From: Willaertia magna
Lineage: Eukaryota > Heterolobosea > Eutetramitea > Acrasida > Naegleriidae
Assembly (NCBI GenBank): GCA_902984215.1
Contig: CADWAF010000134.1
Coordinates: 1 to 28,158 of the forward strand
Reading direction: 5' to 3'
Length of the DNA stretch: 28,158 nt
Shown: positions 18,640 to 28,158 of the stretch, one piece after another
How positions within the stretch are numbered: position 1 is the stretch's first letter
Layout of the letters: the number at the start of each line of letters is the position of its first letter
Program-made: the position numbers and the translations under genes
The notes under the pieces: model-generated
What the model was told of the DNA's origin: nothing
Seen by the model: the letters and a program-made list of their open reading frames with translations, nothing else
The model's database searches: none

Positions 18640-21340
18640 TCCAATACAACCTTTTACAACAATTTATTTTAAACATTAACATTACAATTTATTCAATTTC
18701 TTTAACAGAAATATTTAAAGCTCACTCAAAGTTAAGAAAAGAACCAAATCACACATTCTGTACTATCTGTTTTGTTATCACTTAAAGAGTTACAACATTA
18801 AAAGCTCAATCAAAATTTAACTTAATTTTATTACCTTTTTAATATTTATAAAATAAATAATAAATGTTTTTATTGTTAAAATATTATTATTAAAAAATCC
18901 TTAAAAAAATTATTATATGAAATTAATTTTTTAACAATTTTTTTTAAAAATAATATTATAATTATAACTAAAAAAAATATTTATTAAATATTTTTAAAAA
19001 TTTATAATAATCTATATTATATTAATAAAATAATTTAAAATTAATTCTATATTAATTATATTTTAAATATATATTATAAATGTTATGTTATATTTTAAAA
19101 AATAAATATTATTCAATCTAAATAAAAAATAACTGAGACTTTTATTTAAAAATATTTTATTTGTTTTATTAAATATATTTTTAATTATTAAAAATAAATT
19201 ATAAAATTATATAATAATTATTTTTATTTTTCTTCATAAAATTTATTCATTAATAATATTTTAAATTTATTTTTAAATTTTAAAAAAGCTATTTTATTAT
19301 TATATAAAATAAAAAAAGTGTTAATTTTAATAAATTTTATAAGTAAATACTATTAAATACTTTTAAAAAATATTATAATTTTATTTATAGTACATATTAT
19401 AATAATTTAAATAAATAAGTAAATAATTGTTTAAAGAATATGTTTAATAATAAAAATTTAAAAATTATATAAATTAAAATATAAAACTTAAAATTATTTA
19501 TACATTATATTATTGTTATAATATTAAATAAATATAATACTTATATAAAATATAATGAATCTAATAATAAAGATATTATTATTAATAGAATAAAATTATA
19601 TAATTTAAAATATAAAAATTCAGTTTTATTAAAATAGATTTTAATTAATATTAATAATTATACTTTATAAGTATCTCAATTTAAAAAGATTAAAAATAAT
19701 ATTGATTTTAATATATTTAAAAGAATATATATTAATTAATGTAATTTATATTTTTAAAAATAAAAATAATTTAATTAAATTCTTTAAAAAAAATTATTAA
19801 AATCTATCTTAACTAAAAATTAATTAAAAAAATTTATTTATTTTATAATAATGAAAAAACTATTTAATATTAAAATTACAATTAAAGACTTAAAAATTTA
19901 TTAATAACAATTTTAAAAACTTTAAAACTCTTTCTCAACTTACAACTAAGAAAATTAATAAAATTTAATTATAATTACTAAAATTATTTAATGAAAATGA
20001 TTATATTTTAATAATTAAAGAAATTTTTAATATAATAAAAATAAATTTTACTATTATTTAAATAATTTCACTATTAATTAAACTAAAAGTTGATTTAATA
20101 ATAAAAATTATTATTATAATATTGAAAATAACTATAAAAATATTAATAAATTAAATAAATTAGTAAACTTTTAAAATTATTTTTTAAAATATTAGAATAA
20201 TTTTTAAAAAAATTATTTTTATAAAGTCTTATTTTAAAAATAAATATTAAAAATACTTAAAAAAATTAGTAAATAATATTAAAAAATAAATTTATTTTTA
20301 AAAAAAAATAATTAAAATATTAAATGTTAAATACAAAATTAAAATAATTAACTTTATAAATAATCTTCAAAAAAAATTAATATATAAATTTAATAATATT
20401 ACAAATAAAATAAATTATAATTAAAATAAAATTTTAAAAAAAATTAATAAAATAAAAACAAATTTATTAAAAATTATTTTTAATCAATAAACTTTATACT
20501 TTCATTATCTTTAATTTTACTAAAAATATTTAAAATTAAATTTAATAATATTAAAAAAACAATTAATAAAATAAAATTAAATACTCTAAAAATTAATATA
20601 ATTTTTTTATTACAACCAAAACACAGCCTAGATATTAAAAAAGTTTATGATTATATAGATAATAAATTAATTAAATTAATATTAATAAAAATAAAATTCT
20701 TAATAATACAAATTTTAGAATAATAAAAATTAAAAAAAATCTTTAAATACTCTATTAAAATCAATAATTAATATTCATATAATGTTGCTAAATTTATAAT
20801 AATAATATATGTTTTTAAATTATTTTTAATTTAAACTTAAGATAAAATTTATATAAATAATTAAATTATAATAAAAAAATATAACAATAAATTTATTGTT
20901 TTATTGAGTTTTTTCTTAAAAAATATAAAAAAAATTATAAAAAATTATTAATTAAATATCAGTTTAATTAAAGTTAAAAAATATTTTATTTTTAAAAAAT
21001 AATAAAATAACTAAAAAATTAGTAAACAAAAATAAAAAATTATATTTAACAAAAATTTTCATTAATCAAAATAATTTTTATTATTTAAAATATTTAAATA
21101 TAAGAAATATAAAAATTATATAATTTTAATCACATCATAATAAACTATCACAATAATTTAAACAATAAAATTTGAGTTAATAAAAAAATTAAATAATTTA
21201 TTATTTTAACTTCAATTTTCACTATTAAATATAATAAAATAAAAAACAATAATATTTATCTAAATATATTAAATATTTTATTTAAAAAAAATATTTAATA
21301 GCTTAAAAAAAATTTAATATAATACGAGAATCTTTAAAGA
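18640..21340. other. Extreme AT-rich desert 1 (no gene)
   Basis: About 2.7 kb, and from 18840 on sampled lines hold only about 2-4 G/C per 60 bases. The plus strand is A-rich relative to T. No intact ORF, tRNA or tandem array is visible. Short coding-like stretches remain, such as KVYDYIDNKLIK near 20640 (plus). It may be a decayed mobile element or a centromere-like AT block. Confidence 0.6.
20620..20830 (+). pseudogene. Possible reverse-transcriptase fossil (weak)
   Basis: The translation KHSLDIKKVYDYIDNKLIK, followed after stops by KLKKIFKYSIKINN, faintly resembles the Ty3/gypsy reverse-transcriptase start (a YID-x-x-L-x-K helix, then a K-x-G-x-x-R-x-C-x-D-Y segment). No catalytic motif survives and there are several stops. 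Base composition alone could produce such a match. Confidence 0.15.
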
Positions 21341-21401
21341 AACACAATGTTGTTTAATAATAAGCCGTTCGAAAATATGCGACGAAATAAATATTTATTT
21401 T

Positions 21402-24400
21402 TTATAAATTAGTTCCTTCAATAACTTTCAATTTCATATTAATACCTACAGCAGCCAATTCACTAGATAAATATTTAGTTGTATAAGGTATATAAACACT
21501 TCTTAAATGTTCCCCAGTTCTACAATAACTACAAATTAATGGAGAATTAGTTTCACCAAAATCTAATGAAACAACAGTATTTGTCATATTACAACAAGAA
21601 CAAACAATTGTTGTGGAACTATCAGTACAATCAAAGAAACGATCTTTCAAGACAGAGGCAGCACCATAAGCAATTAAAGCATCTCTTTCCATCTCACCCA
21701 TACGTACACCACCACCTTTACTTCTACCCTTAATAGGTTGACGAGTTAACATATTAACTTTACCTGATTCTGGAGTACGGAATTGGAATTTATCAGAAAC
21801 CATGTGACGTAAACGTTGATAATAAACAACACCCATAAATATATCAGCTTTTAATTCAATACCTAATGTACCTGAATATAATACTTCATTACCATAATAA
21901 TTATAACCTGCCTTTCTTAATTGTTCCCCAAAATAATCTACAGCAGTATGTTGTTCATCAAAAGTAAATGGTGTTGCATCAGGGAAATAGCCGTGTAATG
22001 CACCTGCCTTAGAAGACATTGACTCTACAAGCATACCAATAGTCATACGTGAAGGGAAAGCATGAGGATTAATAATTACATCAGGTACAATACCACTTTC
22101 ACTAAATGGCATATCTTCTTGAGGCCACATAATACTCAACACACCCTTTTGACCATGTCTACTAGAAAACTTATCACCAATAATAGGATTACGATCTATA
22201 CGTATTGTTATATTAGCCTTTCTTGCAATACCATCTTTATCAGTTGTAACTTTAACATTTTGTACAATTGCACCATCAGTTTCTTTCCATTTAAATGGAA
22301 TAAATCTTTTTTTTGTATCATCCCAACCACATGCATAAATTGTACCTTCTTCTAAAATCATTCCCTTCTCTGGTAGACCATCTATATCTAATTCTTCATA
22401 TTCTTTTTCTAAATAGTCATCTTTAGATCCAGATTTATAAAACTTTCTATTTGTTAAAATGATTTGATCCTTTTCACCTATATCTTCAGTTTTATAAATT
22501 GAACCATGCATAAATCCACGTTCTATTGTACTTTTATTGACAATCATAGCATCTTCCATATCAAATCCTGTGTATGAAATAACAGCAACAATTGCATTAG
22601 CTCCATTATTATATTCATCAAATGGCAAATCTATTTGGTGTTTAGTTCTTGTTAATGGTTTTTGTGTAATTTTAATGTCATATAATTTAGAATCATTACG
22701 TGTTTCTAATGAATGGAAAGTTGCTGCCATTGATTGTTTAGCCATTTGGCATTGATAGATACAACGAGGTGATTGATTGAAGTTACAAAATGGTGTTAAA
22801 TTTGCAACAAAACTCATTACATTAGTTGGATCAATTTCTTTGTGTGTTGTTGTTGGTTTAATATCAGATTCTAAACAAGCAATATTTAAAAATGTTTGTT
22901 CTGCAGGACCAATCCATTCTTCTTGTTTTGTTGGTAAATAAAGTACAGGTCTTACTAATCTACCAACTCCTGTTGAAATTAATAATTCAGGTAAATATGG
23001 AACTAACATATTATCTCTCTTTCCTTCCAGACATGCAATCTCCATATTTTTAGGTAAATTATATTCCCCAGATACTTTACAATATCTTAATTGTTCTGCT
23101 ATTTTGGATAGTTGTGAAATTGGTACTTTACCAATAATTTCACCATCTATTAATACAGGTGCTTCTTCTTCAATAGAAATACTGTTTGTATTATTAGATG
23201 TTACTAAACCAATCTTAATTAATGTATTTTTAATAGCTAATAATTCTTCTTTCTTTGCTGGATAAGTAACCACCTCTGCTGTATGACTTAAATGGTTAAC
23301 TAAACCACACAAGTGACCATCAGGTGAATGTACAGGACAAATAAATCCCCAAAATGTTGGATTTAATCTTCTCATAGATGTATCATTAGATTCGGAAAAT
23401 GCATCACCTCTGTGAGTACTTCTAAAGTTTGAAATAACTCTCAAGAAATTAATTCTTTCTAATTTAATCATAAGTGCTTTAAATTGTGAAATTTCAATAC
23501 GGTATGGTGAGCTTGGAACCACTGAACCTACACTGAAGAATCTTTGATAATTTAATTTAAAGTCTTTACTGATAATAGCATCCATTTTAGATTTCAACAT
23601 TCTAATTACAGTATCTTTACAAATATCAACAGTGAAAATTTGCTCTTTTTGTTTTTGCATTCTTTCATGTAATAGTTTATATGCTGTTAAATGTGTTTTT
23701 AAAAGGGCTGAATAAACATAATGTGGAATAATATTTGCAAGTAATTCTCCAATTGTTAATAACTCTTCATTATCCAAGTCATCAATATTTTCTTCAATAA
23801 TTTCACCATCAACAAATTTAATTAATTTTTGCATTGAATAAACTAAGAAATCAAATCTCTTTTGACATTCTTCTTCAGTTAATAAAATTTCATCAGTCTC
23901 AGGTGTTTCATACATTGGTATAATTTGATGTCTTAAAACTTCAGTACCAATTTCTAATAATTTATATCTATCAGTAATAATTTCTCTACTTGTATATAAT
24001 TGAGCTAACTTAATAATAGCATCTTCTTTTGTTTGAACAGTTTCTCTAAATGTATTTCTAAAATCACTTATTCCTTCTAATACCTTATCTAATGTAGCTT
24101 TATTCTTTGTACCTGCTGTTATCAATAAGAATAAATCTCTATCGGAAATATTTTTCAAAGCCTTCAAAATTAAAATGATATTTGCGTAAATTGGTGTAGG
24201 ATTACCAAACCTTAAGAACATAACACCGTCTTTACGGTAATGGAGGGAATTTAAACGTGTTATCATTGTACATGGATGTTTACATCTTATTAAAATACCT
24301 TTATCTGTATAACCTTCTCTTAAGGATGCATAACTTGGTCTTGTAATTGCTAATGGATAATTTGAACGTTGTTGAATTAACATACGATAAACACATTCAC

Positions 24401-25295
24401 TACCATTAGCAATGAAATAACCTCCAGGTTCATGCTCTTCTTCTCCTAGTCTTGCCCTTTCTTCAGGACTAGTACCATGAAGGCTACATAACTCGGAATT
24501 TATCATAATTGGGAAACTATCAGTAAGTTTAACTACAATATCATCTCTAGTTCCAGTAAATTCTTCAGTAACTGAAATTGTAGCCATAGCTGTAGAACCG
24601 TAATTAGTTCTCATTAATCTAGCGTCTTTAGGGTATAGCCTTCTTGTAGTTACATCATCAGTTAACATTGGTGAACCAACTTGAATAGACTCAATTTTAT
24701 AAGTAAATTTTAAATAAGGTTCATCTTGAAGTTTTATCTCATCTTCAACTCTAAACTCGGATTTCTTTTCCTTTCTTTTACTCTTTCCTGAAGTTTCTTC
24801 TTCATCATCGGAATCTTCTTCTTCATCTTTTCCTCTTTTATTACTAACGCGGTCATCTAATAGTAAAATATTATCACCTCTATTATTCTTTATATATTCT
24901 TCTAATTTTCCAATTCCAATAGAATGTAATTTACGATTAATATAGAATTTTGGAGTTGAAAAAGAGAAGATATGTTTACCAATGTTTGGTAAGATTTCTT
25001 TCGTTAAATAATCGAAAGAAGTTGTGTGAGGTTGAACTAGGTTTTTCATATGTTTTGTAAATAATTGATTTGTTGGGGCTACTCCATTAATTAAATAATA
25101 ATTTGGTTTTTGGATTGGGTCAGTTGAATAATTGTTTTTAAAAATGGATTTTTTTGAATTTCCATTACTATTTAACATGGTAGGTTCCGATTCATCTACC
25201 TTGTTGTTTTTTGTAGGCCTAGTCTTCTTTCCATCATTGTTTTTATTGCCTTTACCTTTTATAACATCTCCAATGGTTAGGCCTTTTTTGCTCAT
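21402..25295 (-). CDS. RPA2: DNA-directed RNA polymerase I second-largest subunit
   Basis: Single exon of 1297 aa. It carries the beta-subunit core signatures: NPIIGDKFSSRHGQKGVLSI, FDEYNNGANAIVAVISYTGF with DMEDAMIVNK, and a C-terminal zinc site C1232/C1235 with C1255/C1258. Pol I identity rather than Pol II/III is shown by WGFICPVHSPDGHLCGLVNH (Pol II has CPAETPEGQACGLVKN), by GGYFIANGSECVYRMLIQQR with SNYPLAITRP, and by the ending VYIPYTTKYLSSELAAVGIN. It forms half the active centre of the polymerase that makes pre-rRNA in the nucleolus. It is longer than yeast (1203) and human (1135) forms owing to a basic Asn-rich N-terminal extension (1-65) and an acidic-then-basic insert at about 155-185. 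It is flanked by two AT deserts. Confidence 0.96.
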   Translation of the reverse strand: MSKKGLTIGDVIKGKGNKNNDGKKTRPTKNNKVDESEPTMLNSNGNSKKSIFKNNYSTDPIQKPNYYLINGVAPTNQLFTKHMKNLVQPHTTSFDYLTKEILPNIGKHIFSFSTPKFYINRKLHSIGIGKLEEYIKNNRGDNILLLDDRVSNKRGKDEEEDSDDEEETSGKSKRKEKKSEFRVEDEIKLQDEPYLKFTYKIESIQVGSPMLTDDVTTRRLYPKDARLMRTNYGSTAMATISVTEEFTGTRDDIVVKLTDSFPIMINSELCSLHGTSPEERARLGEEEHEPGGYFIANGSECVYRMLIQQRSNYPLAITRPSYASLREGYTDKGILIRCKHPCTMITRLNSLHYRKDGVMFLRFGNPTPIYANIILILKALKNISDRDLFLLITAGTKNKATLDKVLEGISDFRNTFRETVQTKEDAIIKLAQLYTSREIITDRYKLLEIGTEVLRHQIIPMYETPETDEILLTEEECQKRFDFLVYSMQKLIKFVDGEIIEENIDDLDNEELLTIGELLANIIPHYVYSALLKTHLTAYKLLHERMQKQKEQIFTVDICKDTVIRMLKSKMDAIISKDFKLNYQRFFSVGSVVPSSPYRIEISQFKALMIKLERINFLRVISNFRSTHRGDAFSESNDTSMRRLNPTFWGFICPVHSPDGHLCGLVNHLSHTAEVVTYPAKKEELLAIKNTLIKIGLVTSNNTNSISIEEEAPVLIDGEIIGKVPISQLSKIAEQLRYCKVSGEYNLPKNMEIACLEGKRDNMLVPYLPELLISTGVGRLVRPVLYLPTKQEEWIGPAEQTFLNIACLESDIKPTTTHKEIDPTNVMSFVANLTPFCNFNQSPRCIYQCQMAKQSMAATFHSLETRNDSKLYDIKITQKPLTRTKHQIDLPFDEYNNGANAIVAVISYTGFDMEDAMIVNKSTIERGFMHGSIYKTEDIGEKDQIILTNRKFYKSGSKDDYLEKEYEELDIDGLPEKGMILEEGTIYACGWDDTKKRFIPFKWKETDGAIVQNVKVTTDKDGIARKANITIRIDRNPIIGDKFSSRHGQKGVLSIMWPQEDMPFSESGIVPDVIINPHAFPSRMTIGMLVESMSSKAGALHGYFPDATPFTFDEQHTAVDYFGEQLRKAGYNYYGNEVLYSGTLGIELKADIFMGVVYYQRLRHMVSDKFQFRTPESGKVNMLTRQPIKGRSKGGGVRMGEMERDALIAYGAASVLKDRFFDCTDSSTTIVCSCCNMTNTVVSLDFGETNSPLICSYCRTGEHLRSVYIPYTTKYLSSELAAVGINMKLKVIEGTNL

Positions 25296-25442
25296 TTTTT
25301 TCGTTCAAAAAATCGAATTATTTTCACAGTTTTTGTTGAATGGATTTTTAATTGAATAAAATTTTTGAACGGAAGAGATAGATAGTTTTTAGATGAAATA
25401 TCAACAATTACATTCGTTCTAAAAAGAAAGAGTTCGCATAAA
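25296..25442. promoter_or_regulatory. 5' flank of the RNA polymerase I subunit gene
   Basis: T-rich on the plus strand next to the start, then mixed sequence. No recognised element. It separates the polymerase gene from the divergent decayed hydrolase. Confidence 0.3.
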
Positions 25443-25818
25443 ATGTTCTTAGCATCACAATATTATCTGAAAGGACAGCGCATTAACCCACAGAAGAAAA
25501 AAAGATCTTAATATCAACCTGATGGAGTGGAAAAGAAAAACAATTTATTTACCTAATCAAAACATTTACTAAAAGATGATAACAAATTGATTTAAGAGGT
25601 TACAGTGATTCCGATAAATCTTTTCCAAATACTGAACTACTAACACAACAAACCTTCTTTTTCCTGCATTATCTCCAATTGACAAGGCTTTAACTAGCCT
25701 TTATTCATTACCTACGTTCTGTAAAGATTTAAATGAATTTGTAGAATTAAAATTAGCGGGAAAAAAAGTAAATGTTTTGGGTTACTCTATGGGTTTGTAT
25801 AGTCTTGTAACCACTTAA
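25443..25818 (+). pseudogene. Truncated, frameshifted alpha/beta hydrolase
   Basis: Three coding blocks lie in order but in different frames. An ATG at 25443 opens MFLASQYYLKGQRINPQ. Near 25560-25625, HLLKDDNKLI then, one frame over, DLRGYSDSDKSF gives the family's strand-4 motif DLRGYGDSDKP. At 25650-25818, SPIDKALTSLYSLPTFCKDL, then KKVNVLGYSMG carries the nucleophile elbow G-Y-S-M-G (Ser at 25786-25788). A stop follows eight codons later and the His/Asp-bearing C-terminal half is missing. It is therefore a decayed copy of an epoxide-hydrolase/haloalkane-type lipase-like fold gene. Unspliced introns could explain one frame change but not the lost C-terminus. Confidence 0.65.
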
Positions 25819-25833
25819 CTTCATATTCAAATC

Positions 25834-26400
25834 TCAATCTATATGACCAAAGTCCCTTCCATAGAAACTAACATGGACATGATATAATAATTGTAAAGTT
25901 AATATATTTCTTTCATGATTATTATTTTTAATATTTAAATAAATTCTATACATATCCCTCATATTTCGAGCAACTTTATTACTTAAACACAAGTAACGGA
26001 TTAAACTATTAAATAAATGTATCGTTTTTTTAACTAGTTCTACACTATAGTAATTAAAAACGATTTTTACAAATTTTTATTAAATAATCTAATTGTTTCA
26101 ACATTAACTTATCATTCAACATGTTATCAAATTTATTAAATAATATATTCATATTATTTTCTATACCCAACAACCATTTATTGAACTTTTTTTATCTTTT
26201 TTATCTACTTTATTAATTAATTTCTCTCAATTATAACTGTGTAAAGAATATATTTTGTTTTCTTTTAAAACCTTAATAATAATTCTAGAATTCATAGAAA
26301 AATAGGTAAGTAATTTATTAATATAAGTATTACAATAATTAATACAATATCTATTTAAATATTCAAAATTTTTTTTTCTTATTATTGCATAATCAAATGA
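25834..26400 (-). pseudogene. Decayed helical-protein gene, family unknown
   Basis: On the minus strand coding-like blocks succeed each other. About 26395-26229 reads RKKNFEYLNRYCINYCNTYI and ends at TGA. About 26185-26075 reads NKWLLGIENNMNILFNKFDN. One frame over, about 26080-25834 reads VELVKKTIHLFNSLIRYLCL, then NKVARNMRDMYRIYLNI and HVHVSFYGRDFGHID, and ends in TGA. The last two blocks join if a single base is gained or lost in the T/A run near 26072-26085. Composition is less AT-biased than the desert beyond. The protein looks all-helical; I do not recognise it. It could also be the 3' part of a gene with introns. Confidence 0.45.
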
Positions 26401-28158
26401 TAATATATAAATATATTATAATCTGCTTATTTTTAGATGTAAAACTTTAAATAAATTAAAAATTTATCATAAAAATAGTTATGTATTGAATTTTTATTAA
26501 TTTAAGTATTTTTTTAAAAATTATTTTATTGTTATTATTTAAATAAAAATTATTTATTTTATTATTATTATTAATAATAATATTTTCACTATTTTTGTTT
26601 TGCAGATATGTATATATATTAATTATTTTATTATAACCATATCTATTTAAGTCATTTTCAAAAAATAATAAGTTTCTATCAGAAAATTTAAAAATATTTA
26701 TTAAAACATTAATAATATATTTTATAAAATGAAATCTTAAATAAAAAATAAAATTATTATTTAAATTTTTATTTATTAATAACCATAAAATAATTATTTT
26801 TAATAAATTATTAATATATTTTAAAAATTATTAAGTTTTTATAAGAGTATTTATTTAAAAAATTAAAAAATACTTTAAAAAACTTATAAAAACACTCTTT
26901 AATTAAATTATTTATTAAAATATAATTAATAAATTTATTATTAATATTAAAATCACTATTATTTTCTTTTATTTTATTTGTTTTTAATTTTTTAAAATTG
27001 TTATAATAATATATAATATTATTCTTTAAATTAAAAAATTTATATTTTAAATTATTTTATAAAATTTAAAAAATTTATATTTAAAACTAATTTTAAATAA
27101 TTAAAAAAAATTTTAAAATATTATGAAAATTTTAATTTAATTTAATATTAAGATATTTTTTTAAAAATATTAAAATATTTTTTAAATTTATTTTAATTCT
27201 TTTTATTTTTTTAATATTACTATAATCAAAATATAAAAAATTATTTTTATTTATTATATTATAATAAATATTATATATTTTATTATATTATATACTCTAT
27301 AACAAAAAAACTTTTTTATAATTATTTATATTTTTATATTTTATATTTTTATTATAAATTATTCTTTTATTATACAAAAAACATATTTTATTTTTATATA
27401 GATTATATAATAATTTTATATAATTATTTTTAATTATTTTATTTTTTTTAAAATAATTTTTTGTTATCTTTTTATTAATATATTTACCTAAATTTTTTAT
27501 TTTCTAATTTATATATTAAAGTAATGGCAAATATTATATATTTTTAATTTTTATTAAAATTATCTTAATTATATTTTTTTTATAAAATTTTATCAATAAT
27601 AATATTATATAAATTAATATTATTCAATAAAATAAAAATATACTTTAAAATATTATATTTAAAAGAATCTTTATTTAATTTAAAAAAAGCCTTTCTAGTT
27701 TTTAAAAAAAATTAAAATTATTAAAATTATTATTAATTTTTCTTTTAGAAATACTTATATTAAATTTAATTATTTTTTTATATATTTCAATAACACTATA
27801 TTTATCTTCTTTTAAATTAACAAACACTTTTATTATAATATAATTTAAAATTTTTTATATATTTTATTAATATCTATAAAATTAATAAAAAGATTATCTT
27901 TTTATTTGTTTATTATTATTAATAGTAATTATTTTAATATTATTTAAATTTGGATTATTTTTTTTTGTTTTTAAATTTTTATTTTTTTATTGTTTTTTAT
28001 TTTCTTTAATGTTTTTAGTTTTTTATTATTTTTTTAAATTTTATTATTTTTTATTTTTGAAGTTATATTTAATTTATTAAGCTTTAATATGTTTTGTTTT
28101 TATATTTTAAAATAATTTAAAAAAACTTTTAATTTAACAATGTTTTAATATTATTATT
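26401..28158. other. Extreme AT-rich desert 2 (no gene), runs off the window
   Basis: At least 1.76 kb of nearly pure A/T, with T exceeding A on the plus strand (the opposite of desert 1). No intact ORF. Poly-T runs and imperfect AT inverted repeats are common. One open minus-strand block (27830-27702) reads VFVNLKEDKYSVIEIYKKII followed by a Lys/Asn-rich tail. Confidence 0.6.
27702..27830 (-). pseudogene. Possible fossil ORF with helix-turn-helix look (weak)
   Basis: 43 codons open, reading KEDKYSVIEIYKKIIKFNIS then ISKRKINN. The spacing is like a transposase N-terminal helix-turn-helix (helix, turn with Ile-Ser, recognition helix). In A/T-only DNA such matches can arise by chance, and no DDE motif is seen. 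Confidence 0.15.

Noticed and set aside
18840..21340. CRISPR array, satellite or tandem repeat
   Set aside because: No regularly spaced repeat unit is visible; only the low-complexity A/T composition recurs.
22062..22355. Plus-strand ORF of 97 codons
   Set aside because: It lies antisense to the conserved core of the RNA polymerase I subunit and has no independent motif; it is a shadow frame.
21402..25295. Assignment as RNA polymerase II (RPB2) or III subunit
   Set aside because: CPVHSPDG, GGYFIANG and YTTKYLSSELAAV-type motifs are those of the Pol I subunit; the Pol II/III CP-x-E/D-TPEG motif is absent.
26229..26395. Reading YINKLLTYFSMN as a degenerate YIDD box of a retroelement
   Set aside because: Flanking blocks do not continue as reverse transcriptase and fit better as part of the unknown helical relic.

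Overview
The window comes from a very AT-rich nuclear genome of a free-living protist. Its genes carry short, phase-consistent introns (about 44-205 nt) with GTAAGT/GTATGT/GTACGT donors and AG acceptors. tRNA genes lack an encoded CCA, starts sit in A-rich contexts, and Asn-rich low-complexity tracts occur inside proteins. The gene set includes RNA polymerase I, Elongator, an actin-depolymerizing-family protein, a C2 protein, an RCC1-repeat protein, a Cache/HAMP-like cyclase-type receptor and a delta-12 type desaturase. A heterolobosean amoeba (Naegleria/Willaertia-like) would fit, but that is inference from style. TAA, TAG and TGA all act as stops, so the code is standard.

Layout. 1-276: 3' flank with a C-rich telomere-like/G-quadruplex tract. 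277-2867 (-): five-exon membrane protein with a degenerate class III cyclase domain. 2876-3070: a short, unusually GC-rich, hairpin-rich spacer. 3071-5468 (-): four-exon class V aminotransferase/cysteine desulfurase-like protein with a C-terminal membrane anchor. 5897-8002 (+): four-exon C2-domain protein. 8104-8357 (-): tRNA-Leu(UAA) and tRNA-Thr(AGU). 8428-8866 (-): two-exon DUF962/Mpo1-like protein. 9041-10611 (-): three-exon desaturase. 11101-12297 (+): RCC1 repeats. 12429-13407 (+): three-exon leucine-rich-repeat protein. 13472-16450 (-): ELP2. 16551-17073 (+): coactosin-like protein whose start codon looks broken. 17203-18390: three tiny lineage-specific genes, two of which share a duplicated upstream region. 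18840-21350: extreme AT desert. 21402-25295 (-): second-largest subunit of RNA polymerase I. 25443-26400: two decayed genes, one an alpha/beta hydrolase. 26400-28158: a second AT desert.

Most conserved genes are unrelated housekeeping or lipid/signalling functions and do not form one pathway. The parts that stand out are the structured GC island at 2.9-3.07 kb, the pseudo-cyclase receptor, the small-gene cluster at 17.2-18.6 kb, and the two deserts, which appear to be decayed sequence of opposite A/T skew. No computation was run: family assignments rest on motifs read directly in the translations, and exon boundaries were worked out by hand from splice signals and reading-frame phase.
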